A stretch of 64,000 bases of DNA, taken from NCBI RefSeq assembly GCF_001280845.1, contig NZ_LGHP01000001.1, forward strand, positions 236,123-300,122, in the 5' to 3' direction. Below are positions 34,461 to 43,889 of the stretch, in pieces. Source of the stretch: Bacillus sp. FJAT-28004. Lineage in GTDB: Bacteria; Bacillota; Bacilli; Paenibacillales; Paenibacillaceae. The notes beneath the pieces are model-generated. The model saw only the letters and a program-made list of their open reading frames with translations, ran no database searches and was not told where the DNA came from. The translations under genes and the position numbers were made by a program. Each line of letters begins with the position of its first letter. The stretch's first letter is position 1.

Positions 34461-35351
34461 ATGGTAGGCAAAGAGAGTATCGGTTCGAAAATATTTAACA
34501 TCATAAATATAGGTATCATGCTGCTTCTGTGTGTGGTTATGCTTTATCCGTTCTTAAACGTAATCGCAGTATCACTAAGCAATTCTGAACATATTTTACG
34601 AGGCAATATTACGATTTTTCCAAGAGGATTTAATATAAACGGGTATAGCTACATCTTTAAAGATCCGTTTTTGTATTCTGGATATGCACATTCGATCATC
34701 TATGCGGCAGGATCTACATTGTGTATGTTGACCTTTACTTCGCTCATGGCGTATCCGCTTACAATTACCGATTTTGTTGCCAAAAAGTTTTTTGCGATTT
34801 TCCTGGTCATAACGATGTTCTTTAGCGGCGGCATGATCCCAACATATATGCTTATGCGCAGCCTTAACCTGCTTGATACATACTGGGTAATGATTATACC
34901 GGGATGTATATCTGCTTTTAATGTATTGATGTTCAGGTCGTTTTATCAATCCATACCGGCCGATTTGCGTGAATCCGCTGTCATTGACGGAGCCAATGAC
35001 ATTCAAATTTTGTCAAAAATTTATTTACCGCTTTCAAAACCATTATTGGCGACCTTTGCTCTGTTTGGGATTGTGGGTAGCTGGAACGGTTGGTTTGAGG
35101 CGCTGATCTATCTGAATGACGAGAACAAATATCCGCTGCAATTAATCCTCAGAAAGTATTTATTTACACTTTCCTTCGAAGCCGGGTCCGGATCGGCTGC
35201 CATGCAAGCGATGCTGTCGCAAATGAAAATGGATCCGAAAAATATTCAGATGGCGATTGTTGTCATTGCGATGTTTCCAATCATGTTAATATATCCGTTT
35301 CTCCAAAAATATTTTGTGAAAGGCGTCATGATTGGGGCTGTTAAAGGTTAG
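34461..35351 (+). CDS. LplC-type ABC transporter permease
   Basis: A 296-residue partner permease with LCVVMLYPFLNVIAVSLSN, the EAA loop (LRESAVIDGANDIQILSKIYLPLSKP) and the C-terminal QKYFVKGVMIGAVKG hallmark of the YesQ/LplC class. ATG 34461 follows GGGGGG by 8 bases. Confidence 0.94.
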   Translation: MVGKESIGSKIFNIINIGIMLLLCVVMLYPFLNVIAVSLSNSEHILRGNITIFPRGFNINGYSYIFKDPFLYSGYAHSIIYAAGSTLCMLTFTSLMAYPLTITDFVAKKFFAIFLVITMFFSGGMIPTYMLMRSLNLLDTYWVMIIPGCISAFNVLMFRSFYQSIPADLRESAVIDGANDIQILSKIYLPLSKPLLATFALFGIVGSWNGWFEALIYLNDENKYPLQLILRKYLFTLSFEAGSGSAAMQAMLSQMKMDPKNIQMAIVVIAMFPIMLIYPFLQKYFVKGVMIGAVKG

Positions 35352-35354
35352 CTA

Positions 35355-35372
35355 TCACCATATAGTTGGTGA
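35355..35372 (+). other. Small intercistronic hairpin
   Basis: TCACCA-TATAGT-TGGTGA lies just after the permease stop and before the binding-protein gene. It has no T run, so it may protect the mRNA 3' segment rather than stop transcription. The rest of this 117-base gap holds only the next ribosome site. Confidence 0.35.
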
Positions 35373-35468
35373 CTGAAGGGAGGGGATATCCTGCGAATAA
35401 GCATAGAAGAGCATTAAAGGAATAGTGACGATTAACGGGTAGTTAAGAAAAATAATGGAGGGGTAAGT

Positions 35469-37115
35469 ATGAAACGAAGTAATCGGCTTTTTTCACTTAT
35501 TCTCGCGATATTATTCGTCTCGGGAACAATATTAGCGGGTTGTAGCTCCGAAGATACAGATAAAAATACGAATGATTCGGCAAAATCAGGCGGCACCCTA
35601 AGTTTTTCCGTTACTTTGCCTTCTTTCGGTAAGAAAATCGAAGATTCCATGGTGCAAAAAGAATGGGTAGCCAAGATGGAGTCCCTGACGGGTAAAAAGC
35701 TTGACATTGAATTTAATTATATACCTATAAGCGAGTATGACGATAAGTCGAGACTTTTGCTTGCAAGCGGCGATATTACGGATTTAGTATTGATCATGAA
35801 CAAGGACTTATATAATCAGTATGAAGAAGACGGCACATTTATGGATCTTAGCTCATATAAAGAGCTCCTGCCTAATTACATGAATTTGGTTACACAGGCG
35901 ACAGACGGTGAAATAAAAGCAATCAGATCCGATGGTAAATTTTATGGATTGTGGAACATGAATTTGCCAAGACAGGCCGAAGATAAAGGAATGGGAGTAT
36001 ACACTCCGGCAACTTACCGTTACGATATTTTGGAGAAGAATAACATGAAGATTCCAAATACGATAGACGAGCTATACGAAGCTGCCAAAAAGCTAAAGGA
36101 ACTTTATCCTAAATCGTTCCCGGTCAGTACAATATGGAATTCCTTTGATTCGCTCTTCTTAGCTCACCATAACGGAGGATCTAAAGTTTACTGGAACGGC
36201 GAGAAATATGTATTTGGACCGATGGAAGAGTCGTATAAGGAAGCTCTGCAGTTTGCGAACAAACTGTTCTCCGAGAAATTACTGGATCCGGAAACGTTCT
36301 CTGATAAAGATGATGCAATCAAGAAAAAAATAATGAATGGAACGAATTTTATTTTGCTGCAAAGCTGGTTTAACTCTGCCGCAGATTGGAACCGCTCGGC
36401 AACAGGAGGGGAAAAATTTGTCATCTCACTATTCCCGGATAACCCGAAATACGGGAAAGCTTGGCAAAGTATTTCCGATTTCAGCACTGTAGGCGTGGAT
36501 CAGGGTGCGGTGATGGTCGTAAACTCCAAAGCAAAGAATGCGAAAGATTTAGTCCAGTTGATGGATCTGCAATATAACCCGGAAATCATTGAACTCGTGA
36601 CATGGGGCATAGAAGGGACAACATATACGAGAAGTGCCGATGGCAAACCTACGTTTGTCGATTCGATTAAAAAGGCCGCCAATGCTTGGGAAGAAGGAGA
36701 CAAATACGGCATGAGAGCAAGCAGCTCGTACCGCCCGGGATTACAAATGGTAATCGATACGAGGGCATTTGTCGATTTTGCCCCGAACGACCTTGGTTTC
36801 GTAAATGGCAATTTAGTTGAAAAACCGTGGGAAACAGCTTTCGCAGATATGCCGTTTCCTAACGAGTATACAGCTCCTATGGTGAACGAACCTTTTCTTG
36901 AGTTTACTGATGACGAACGGGAACAAATTACTTCGGTTATGTCGCCAATTAACACTTTTATAGCGGAAATGCAAAACAAATTTATTAACGGCAAAGAGAG
37001 CCTCGATAACTGGACAGCGTTCCAAGATAGAATTAAAAAAACGGGCGATATTGATAAAGTTCTTCAGATCTACGCCGATGCTCTAAAGAGATACCAAGAC
37101 AGAGTAAATAAATAG
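35469..37115 (+). CDS. LplA-type solute-binding lipoprotein
   Basis: A 548-residue extracellular binding protein. The lipoprotein signal ends in TILAGC, followed by an Asp/Asn/Lys-rich linker and a large family 1-like binding fold (EWVAKMESLTGKKLDIEF, SGDITDLVLIMNK, LNLPRQAEDKGM). It is longer than the 450-residue proteins at 6859 and 9607, as usual for the LplA group handling larger or complex glycans. GGAGGGG precedes the ATG. Confidence 0.93.
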   Translation: MKRSNRLFSLILAILFVSGTILAGCSSEDTDKNTNDSAKSGGTLSFSVTLPSFGKKIEDSMVQKEWVAKMESLTGKKLDIEFNYIPISEYDDKSRLLLASGDITDLVLIMNKDLYNQYEEDGTFMDLSSYKELLPNYMNLVTQATDGEIKAIRSDGKFYGLWNMNLPRQAEDKGMGVYTPATYRYDILEKNNMKIPNTIDELYEAAKKLKELYPKSFPVSTIWNSFDSLFLAHHNGGSKVYWNGEKYVFGPMEESYKEALQFANKLFSEKLLDPETFSDKDDAIKKKIMNGTNFILLQSWFNSAADWNRSATGGEKFVISLFPDNPKYGKAWQSISDFSTVGVDQGAVMVVNSKAKNAKDLVQLMDLQYNPEIIELVTWGIEGTTYTRSADGKPTFVDSIKKAANAWEEGDKYGMRASSSYRPGLQMVIDTRAFVDFAPNDLGFVNGNLVEKPWETAFADMPFPNEYTAPMVNEPFLEFTDDEREQITSVMSPINTFIAEMQNKFINGKESLDNWTAFQDRIKKTGDIDKVLQIYADALKRYQDRVNK

Positions 37116-37127
37116 CGGTATGAACGA

Positions 37128-37164
37128 ACCCGCAATATTCCTTATGGATAATGATATTGCGGGT
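37128..37164 (+). terminator. Hairpin between binding-protein and GH95-like genes
   Basis: ACCCGCAATAT and ATATTGCGGGT pair perfectly (11 bp) and are followed by an AT-rich but not T-only tail. This is probably an attenuator or mRNA-stabilising element that makes the binding protein more abundant than the enzymes downstream. Confidence 0.55.
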
Positions 37165-37198
37165 AATTTAATTATTTTAAGTACAGGAGTGACGATGG

Positions 37199-39391
37199 TT
37201 GAAAAGCGAATTTGAATGGAAAGAGCAAATGGCCAAGTATAACGGAATCTTCACGGAGCCGCCCAAAAACGTACCTACGGACAAAGTGGTGGACGGCCCT
37301 TTAATTGGAAACGGTGATGTCGGAGTAGTGATCAGCGGATCGCCAGAACGGCAGCGTTTATGGATATCGAAGACCGACTTTTGGAAAGCGAAGCGGCTGT
37401 ATCCGAACGGCAGTCCGTGCTTGCTCGGAGGAATCGATATTCATATACCTGCGTTGGCAAAAGCTTCGTATTACAGCGAACAGAGGTTGCTTGAAGCGGA
37501 AGTTGCATCGGTATTTCATAATGACGCGACATCGGTTTCCATAAACTACTCGGTTCCGGCTGGCGAAAATGTGGTAATCGTTGAGCTTTCTTGTGAGGGC
37601 GATGCATTACCGATTACGGTTGACTTGTGGGTACAGCAAGGGAATGAATCCAAGACGGAAGAGGGGCAGCAGGACGATGTTGTTTGGGTGTCTCGAAAGT
37701 TTAACGGCGCCGACCTCGATTGGACGACAGAAGGTGCAATCGCCATGCGCTGCTTGGGCGGCGGACGCGATTCACTCCTGTTGCAGCCGGGAGTAAAAAC
37801 ATATATCGTTGCATCTGTATTGACGAATCATAATGTTGAAGATTATCAGCTAGAGTCGGTTAGAAGAGCCGGACTTATGGACGTAAACCGAATTGAGATG
37901 CTTCATTCGGATCATAAACAATGGTGGAGCCAGTTTTGGGCAAAATCCGAGATTGAAATCGGCGATGATGTGCTGGAGAAGTATTGGTACGGCTCTCACT
38001 ACATCATGGCTTGTTGCAGCCGCAACAAGGCGTTTCCGCCTGGTTTGTTCGGCAACTGGATTACGACAGACACCCCTGCCTGGGCGGGGGATTATCACTT
38101 GAATTACAATTACCAAGCCCCTTGGTGGGGAGTGTATTCGTCGAATCATATCGAATTGAGCGAACCCTACGATACGCCGTTGCGGGAATATATACCGAAC
38201 GGACGTAAGTATGCCCAGCAATATTTAGGCGGTAAAGGAATCTATTATGATGTCGGTATAGGACCGAAAGGATTACCGACTGCCCTATCCTCTTCACAAG
38301 CAAGCATAAAATATGAGAACGGCCATTTATTTTTGGGGCAAAAAAGCAATGCAGCGTATTGCGCAATCAATATGCTGATGCGTTATTATTACTCTTATGA
38401 TATGCAATACGCGAGTCAGGAGGCGTATCCGTTTCTGCTTGAAGTTGCCGATTTCTGGGAGGATTATTTGACGTTCGAAGGAAACCGATATGTCATATAT
38501 CGTGATGCGATTCACGAAGTCCCCACTTTTACAGATTCACATCCTAACGATGAATGGTTGCGGGAGCTCGAGGAAAAAAATCCGATCCTCTCGTTAGCGC
38601 TAATTCGGGCAGTATTCAAAGGGCTGCTGGATATGTCCCATGAATTGAACCTCGATTCGAACCGGCAGGAAAAATGGTCGCATATATTGGAGCATATCAG
38701 CAATTTTCCAACGTACGAGCGCGATGGAAAAACGATATTTCGCTTAACGGAAGAAGGGCGAGATTGGTGGAATGATAATACGCTGGCCATTCAGCATATC
38801 TGGCCTGCCGGAGCGATCGGACTTGGCTCGGATCCGAAGCTGCTTGAAATAGCCAAAGATACGATTACTGTTTTGAACCGTTGGACGGATTATAATGGTT
38901 TTCCAACGATATTTACAGCCGCGGCCCGGGTCGGATACGATCCCGAAGTCATCTTGCGCGAGCTGCGTCGTCAGTGTCTTGAGCATAGCTATCCGAATCT
39001 GTTTATTTTCTTCGGTGGAGGCGGCATTGAGTGCTGCAGCGGTGTACCTTCGGCAATCAACGAGATGTTAATGCAAAGCCATGAGCATGTAATCAAGTTA
39101 TTTCCCGCCTGGCCCCGTGGAAGAAACGCCCGCTTTACAAATTTAAGAGCCGTCGGAGCATTCGTGGTATCGAGCGAACTGGCAGATGAAAACGTAACTT
39201 ACGTAGACATCATAAGCGAGAAAGGCAGGGCATGTAAAATCGTCAACCCATGGCCGATGGAGGAAGTTGTGGTTATGGAGAAATGCGGAGATATTCAAAA
39301 GAAAATCGATGCGCAGTTGTCGGGAGACATCGTTTCTTTTACTACGGAAGCAGGCAAGAGTTATAGGGTGAGTATTCATGTCAAAAATTAA
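37199..39391 (+). CDS. GH95-like glycoside hydrolase (alpha-fucosidase/galactosidase type)
   Basis: A 730-residue cytoplasmic protein without signal peptide. A beta-sandwich N-terminal domain (PLIGNGDVGVVISG) is followed by an (alpha/alpha)6 barrel. DYHLNYNYQAPWWG carries the N302/N304 pair typical of the GH95 active site, and GIECCSGVPSAINEMLMQSHEHVIKLFPAWP matches the family's C-terminal part. GH95 enzymes remove alpha-1,2-L-fucose or L-galactose by inversion. Similarity is partial, so a related unassigned subfamily is possible. Translation starts at TTG, with GGAG 9 bases before it. It overlaps the next gene by 14 bases. Confidence 0.75.
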   Translation: MKSEFEWKEQMAKYNGIFTEPPKNVPTDKVVDGPLIGNGDVGVVISGSPERQRLWISKTDFWKAKRLYPNGSPCLLGGIDIHIPALAKASYYSEQRLLEAEVASVFHNDATSVSINYSVPAGENVVIVELSCEGDALPITVDLWVQQGNESKTEEGQQDDVVWVSRKFNGADLDWTTEGAIAMRCLGGGRDSLLLQPGVKTYIVASVLTNHNVEDYQLESVRRAGLMDVNRIEMLHSDHKQWWSQFWAKSEIEIGDDVLEKYWYGSHYIMACCSRNKAFPPGLFGNWITTDTPAWAGDYHLNYNYQAPWWGVYSSNHIELSEPYDTPLREYIPNGRKYAQQYLGGKGIYYDVGIGPKGLPTALSSSQASIKYENGHLFLGQKSNAAYCAINMLMRYYYSYDMQYASQEAYPFLLEVADFWEDYLTFEGNRYVIYRDAIHEVPTFTDSHPNDEWLRELEEKNPILSLALIRAVFKGLLDMSHELNLDSNRQEKWSHILEHISNFPTYERDGKTIFRLTEEGRDWWNDNTLAIQHIWPAGAIGLGSDPKLLEIAKDTITVLNRWTDYNGFPTIFTAAARVGYDPEVILRELRRQCLEHSYPNLFIFFGGGGIECCSGVPSAINEMLMQSHEHVIKLFPAWPRGRNARFTNLRAVGAFVVSSELADENVTYVDIISEKGRACKIVNPWPMEEVVVMEKCGDIQKKIDAQLSGDIVSFTTEAGKSYRVSIHVKN

Positions 39392-41975
39392 AGAAGTACT
39401 TATTCTCCATCATAGTCACTTGGATGTTGGCTACACACACCCTCAGCCTGTCTTGCTTGAGCTGCAAAAGAAATATATCGATCAAGCGTTGCAGTTGTGC
39501 GAATTGACTGAAGATTGGGCTGAGGAAAATAAGTTTCGTTGGACGTGTGAGTCCAGTTATCCGGTACTTCGCTGGCTGGAAACAGCAAGCGAGCAGCAAA
39601 TACGGCAAATTAGACATTACTTGCAGAACGGACAAATGAGTATCTCCGCTTCGCTCATGCATACGACCCCGCTTGTGACAGCTGAGCAAGCGGCTCGTAT
39701 GCTGCAACCGATCAAGGAGATTCGCAGCCGCTTAGGTTATGAGATTAAGACCGTTATCCACCATGATGTGAATGGCCAGCCTTGGCCTTATAGCCAACTT
39801 CTGCTGGATGCAGGCGTAGAGTTTTTCATTATGGGCATTAATATTCACTTCGGGGGAATCCCTTTGACGAGGCCGATGGCTTTTCATTGGGAAACGCCGG
39901 ATAAAAGAAAGCTGCTGACTTTTAATGGCGAGCATTACTCACTCTTTAGCCAAATCTGTAATGTGAACGCCCAAGATACGAATATTATGGCCGAGGGACT
40001 TACCCGATATTTGGAGAAAATCGACGCGAACCTGGACTATCCGTTTGATTTTATTTACTTGACCGCAACGAACATACCGCTTTATGACAACAATCCTCCC
40101 GACCAGGAGTTGGCTGGGTTAATCAAGCGATGGAACGGAGAAAACCGGGAACAGACGATATCGTTCGTAACGCCGGAGCAACTATATAAAAGGGTCAGAA
40201 AGCATGAGGAGAAATTACCCACTTATTCGGGCGACTGGACGGATTATTGGAATTTTGGTTCAGGCAGCTCGGCCAAAGAAACCAAGTTGAGTCGCCGCAC
40301 GAAACAAGGAATGAAGACAGTGGAGTTCTTAAATGCTTTTCAGATAGAGCATGATCCGTCCTATATGCAAATGGAGAAGCAAGCCTGGGAACAAATTCAT
40401 TTATATGATGAACACACATGGGGGGCTTTCAATTCCGTCACAGAACCGGATCATTTGAATGTGGACATCCAGTGGATGCATAAAGCGCACTATGCATATT
40501 TGGCAAACAGCTTGACTGGTTATTTGCTGGGAGTGCAGATGGAGAAATTAGCAGGTAATCCGCTACAATCGGAAGAACCCGAAGGGATTCTGGTACTGAA
40601 TTCATCTTCGGTTCCTGTAAAACATGATATTCGCATCCCTTCAAGCTTTACCATGCGAGGAAGACATCTTAGCGCCGATCGAATCCGTCAGACACTGATG
40701 AATATTGAAGCTAACCATTCGGCGACAAGTTATGGAATCATTGAGCTGCCCCCATTCAGTTGGCGGAAGATTCCGCTCTACAGGCTGCAAGAAGCAGTGT
40801 CGTCAAAGGATATTACAGTTGACGCAGGGAGCATAGAAACCCCCTACCATAAGTGCCTCTTCGACCCTTCAACAGGAAGGATTTTGAGTCTGTACGATAA
40901 GAAGGCGGATTGGGAGGTGCTTGATGTATCCAGTCCCTGGAGTTTATTTCAATATGTGCAGGAATCGATCGATCCGACCTGCCAGGATAACCATCGCAGC
41001 ACTTTTTTTCCTAGAGATGTGGAGAAGGGGAACAACAGCATCAGCGTATGGAATCATAGTTGGAAGGCCAGGAGGCAGACGCATACTGGAATGAAGTCAT
41101 GCCACGTAGAGCGCAGTGCGCATTCAGCCACATTGGTTCTTCAGTTCGATGCGCCCGGCGTGGACGATCTGGATCAGAGGTTTACATTCTTTAGCTACCG
41201 CGCGGATATTGAAATGAAAGTCTCCTGTTATAAACAAGATATTACAACAGCGGAAGGTACTTATTTCGCGATTCCGCTAAACTTGAAACAATGGCGATGC
41301 CATTATGATACGGCCGGACAATTCGTCGAATTGGACGCCGAGCAGCTGCCCGGCGTATGCAGAGACTATATTACCGTAGATAAGAGTGTTTCGGTCTATG
41401 ACGACTTACATGGGGTAACTCTTGTTTGCCCGGATGCACCGCTTGTGCAAGTAGGAGATTTTAACTTTGGCAAGGAGCAAAAGAGTATCCCAAGGCATCC
41501 GAATCCGCTTCTATTGACTTGGCCAATGAATAATTATTGGGATACCAATTTTCGAGCACGTCAACCGGGATTTGTTTCGTTCACTTATATGTTGACTACT
41601 TCTCATTCATTTGACCCTGCGGTTACAATGCAGACGGCTGTCGAGGCCGTATCCCATGTTGTCACTGTCCCTGTCATCGCCTGCAAGAAAGAGGAGGCGG
41701 GACAGTTTATGCAGATCAGCGGCAACGGGGTTCAGGTGTTCGATGTTAAGCCGGCCGAGGATGGAACAGGAGTTGTATTGCGCCTAGGCAACTGTAAGGA
41801 TGAGCATGTAGACATGCGAATTCATTTTCCGAATAGACACATTAAAGCCGCTTACAACACGAATGTTCTGGAAGAAATTCAAACGGAAATAACTTGCATT
41901 CATAACGACACGATCGAGTTAGGCCTTGAGGCTAAACAAATGCTGCATCTTCTTGTATATGTTGAGAGCCGATGA
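39378..41975 (+). CDS. GH38-like alpha-mannosidase family protein
   Basis: An 865-residue cytoplasmic enzyme. HSHLDVGYTH near the N-terminus supplies the zinc-binding His and Asp, and D130 in HHDVNGQPW is at the place of the catalytic nucleophile. A middle three-helix region (DEHTWGAFNSV) and a long beta-rich C-terminal half complete the GH38 layout. It should act on alpha-mannosides, or on another alpha-linked sugar, imported by the neighbouring transporter. The start overlaps the GH95-like gene by 14 bases, so the two enzymes are co-translated. The family is likely; the subfamily and substrate are uncertain. Confidence 0.78.
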   Translation: MSKIKEVLILHHSHLDVGYTHPQPVLLELQKKYIDQALQLCELTEDWAEENKFRWTCESSYPVLRWLETASEQQIRQIRHYLQNGQMSISASLMHTTPLVTAEQAARMLQPIKEIRSRLGYEIKTVIHHDVNGQPWPYSQLLLDAGVEFFIMGINIHFGGIPLTRPMAFHWETPDKRKLLTFNGEHYSLFSQICNVNAQDTNIMAEGLTRYLEKIDANLDYPFDFIYLTATNIPLYDNNPPDQELAGLIKRWNGENREQTISFVTPEQLYKRVRKHEEKLPTYSGDWTDYWNFGSGSSAKETKLSRRTKQGMKTVEFLNAFQIEHDPSYMQMEKQAWEQIHLYDEHTWGAFNSVTEPDHLNVDIQWMHKAHYAYLANSLTGYLLGVQMEKLAGNPLQSEEPEGILVLNSSSVPVKHDIRIPSSFTMRGRHLSADRIRQTLMNIEANHSATSYGIIELPPFSWRKIPLYRLQEAVSSKDITVDAGSIETPYHKCLFDPSTGRILSLYDKKADWEVLDVSSPWSLFQYVQESIDPTCQDNHRSTFFPRDVEKGNNSISVWNHSWKARRQTHTGMKSCHVERSAHSATLVLQFDAPGVDDLDQRFTFFSYRADIEMKVSCYKQDITTAEGTYFAIPLNLKQWRCHYDTAGQFVELDAEQLPGVCRDYITVDKSVSVYDDLHGVTLVCPDAPLVQVGDFNFGKEQKSIPRHPNPLLLTWPMNNYWDTNFRARQPGFVSFTYMLTTSHSFDPAVTMQTAVEAVSHVVTVPVIACKKEEAGQFMQISGNGVQVFDVKPAEDGTGVVLRLGNCKDEHVDMRIHFPNRHIKAAYNTNVLEEIQTEITCIHNDTIELGLEAKQMLHLLVYVESR

Positions 41976-42046
41976 ACTGGCTTCATAACGTTTAAAGAAC
42001 TTAGACATCTATGACTCACTACCCTAACGGTTTTCAAAAGATATTG

Positions 42047-42089
42047 AAAAAGCCCACATTCGGCCTATCTGGCTCGATTGTGGGTTTTT
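42047..42089. terminator. Bidirectional terminator
   Basis: AAAAGCCCACATTCG pairs with CGATTGTGGGTTTTT, with A and T tails on both sides. It serves the GH38-like gene and the convergent regulator gene. Confidence 0.88.
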
Positions 42090-42096
42090 GGTTTAG

Positions 42097-42654
42097 TTAG
42101 ATGAGGTCCTGTCCATTCTCATTTTCATTCTCTTTATAGATGGAGATCAGCACGATTGCCTTATCTTCACCTATATTTCTTACTAAATGTGGCGTACAAG
42201 CATTCCAACTAAAGGAATCACCTTCTCCAAATTCAGCTTTATCTTCCCCTTGTTCCGCGTAAATTCTCCCTTTAATGACCACATGGACCTCCTCGCCTTC
42301 ATGTGCATGAGGAGTATTGCCAGTTGTAGAACCAGGAGGAAACTCTATAATCATCATCCGTACGTTCTTTGTGGAACTCAAGTGTTGCACTTTTAGATGT
42401 TCTGAACCGCTTGTAGTGATTGTCCGTTCGTCTTTCCGAACAATTTTCATTCGCTCTTCTTTCTTTAGAAGCAAGTAGGCAAGTGGCACTTTAAGTGCTT
42501 GAGCTATGTTTTCTAGTGTTGAGATGGACGGTGAGGTCTTATTCGTTTCAACCTGACTCATAAATCCTTGAGACAGGCCGGTTGTTTCGCATATTTGAGC
42601 GATTGTGATATTTTTTCGCTTCCGGATCGCTCGTATAGTGGAGCCAATATCCAT
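42097..42654 (-). CDS. XRE-family regulator with C-terminal cupin domain
   Basis: A 185-residue regulator. Residues 1-65 are a lambda-repressor-like helix-turn-helix (IRKRKNITIAQICETTGLSQ, PSISTLENIAQALKVPLAYLL). Residues about 105-175 are a cupin barrel (FPPGSTTGNTPHAHEGEEVHVVIKG, GEGDSFSWNACTPHLVRNIG). GAGGTG precedes the ATG. It diverges from the DoxX operon over about 145 bases of AT-rich DNA and is its likely regulator. Confidence 0.92.
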   Translation of the reverse strand: MDIGSTIRAIRKRKNITIAQICETTGLSQGFMSQVETNKTSPSISTLENIAQALKVPLAYLLLKKEERMKIVRKDERTITTSGSEHLKVQHLSSTKNVRMMIIEFPPGSTTGNTPHAHEGEEVHVVIKGRIYAEQGEDKAEFGEGDSFSWNACTPHLVRNIGEDKAIVLISIYKENENENGQDLI

Positions 42655-42798
42655 CTAATCACACCTCTAGAATATTTGTAATACAAAAATTAATTTTATA
42701 TTATCAATATTTATGTTGACAAGTCAATGCAATTCGTTTTAAATTACACATATAGAAATTATATTCTTATTACTAATATTTTTGGAGGGAAAAAAAGA

Positions 42799-43200
42799 AT
42801 GACTAAAACAGCTTTTGTTTCCATTATCATGCGTGTGGTGTTAGGCATTATATTTGTATTTCACGGAGTGGATAAGTTTCAGGGAATAAGCAATGTAGAA
42901 GCTTGGTTCAGTTCGATAGGTATCCCGGGAGTTTTAGCTTATGTTGTTGCAGCGCTTGAACTTATCGGCGGTATATTCTTGATCTTGGGGTTGTTTACTC
43001 GTTATGTATCAGGATTGTTTGTCATCCTACTCATCGGTGCAATTTTAACCGCGAAATTATCGGCTGGACTTCTTGGTAACGGTCAAATGGCTGGTTATGA
43101 GCTGGATCTTGGATTCATCTTGGTCTCGTTGTATCTGGTTGTTGCCGATCGATCACCGTTCTCTGTTGACGGTTTTATTATGCGCAAGCGTAGTGAATAA
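42799..43200 (+). CDS. DoxX-family membrane protein
   Basis: A 133-residue, four-helix membrane protein with the DoxX motifs (RVVLGIIFVFHGVDKFQG, GVLAYVVAALELIGGIFLILGLFTRY). The MhqP/CatD relatives in Bacillota lie in quinone- and electrophile-resistance operons. Start at ATG 42799 after GGAGGG; the upstream open frame is AT-rich promoter DNA. Confidence 0.92.
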   Translation: MTKTAFVSIIMRVVLGIIFVFHGVDKFQGISNVEAWFSSIGIPGVLAYVVAALELIGGIFLILGLFTRYVSGLFVILLIGAILTAKLSAGLLGNGQMAGYELDLGFILVSLYLVVADRSPFSVDGFIMRKRSE

Positions 43201-43223
43201 CTTACATCATGGAGGAAACTAAG

Positions 43224-43883
43224 ATGAATTCGAAATATCAATATGACGTTCACTTTCCGGTTAAACTGGAGCAAGGAAAGAAATATCCGACGATATTCAC
43301 CTTCCACGGCAAAGGATCGAATGAACGAAATATGTTCGGTTTGGTCGCTCCATTGGCTGAAGATTTCATCATCATTGGGATTCGCGGTAATTTGCCGCTG
43401 GGTGCGGGATTCCAATATTACGATTTGAAAAGCCTTGGAAACCCAATTCGAGAGATGTATGATCAAGCGGTTAAAGATCTCGAAGCATTCATTCATTATG
43501 CGACTGAGGAGTATCCAATCGATCCTGATAAACGTTATTTGCTCGGCTTTAGCCAAGGTGCTATCCTGTCTATGACGCTTGCACTTACAATGGGAGATCA
43601 ATTAAAGGGAATAGTAGCTTTGAACGGATATATTCCTGAGTTTGTGAAAACGGAGTATTCACTTCGAAGTGCTAAGGATGTTTCCGTATTTGTCTCGCAT
43701 GGAGAATTCGACTCCGTGTTCCCGGTTCGTATCGGGCACGAGACAGCTGCCTATTTAAAAGACCAGACGGAGCGTTTAACTTTCAAACTATATCCGACCG
43801 ACCACGGCGTTTCTGAAGAGAACCAGCTTGATTTTATAAAGTGGATTAATAAGGATGCCGAATCAAACATAAATAAGGAGTGA
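43224..43883 (+). CDS. Alpha/beta hydrolase, carboxylesterase/MhqD type
   Basis: A 219-residue serine hydrolase. The nucleophile is in GFSQGA, the acid region in HGEFDSVFPV and the catalytic His in TDHGVSEE. It is close in size and motifs to the phospholipase/carboxylesterase family that includes MhqD. ATG 43224 follows GGAGG by 8 bases. It lies 23 bases after the DoxX gene in one operon. Confidence 0.9.
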   Translation: MNSKYQYDVHFPVKLEQGKKYPTIFTFHGKGSNERNMFGLVAPLAEDFIIIGIRGNLPLGAGFQYYDLKSLGNPIREMYDQAVKDLEAFIHYATEEYPIDPDKRYLLGFSQGAILSMTLALTMGDQLKGIVALNGYIPEFVKTEYSLRSAKDVSVFVSHGEFDSVFPVRIGHETAAYLKDQTERLTFKLYPTDHGVSEENQLDFIKWINKDAESNINKE

Positions 43884-43889
43884 GATCAC

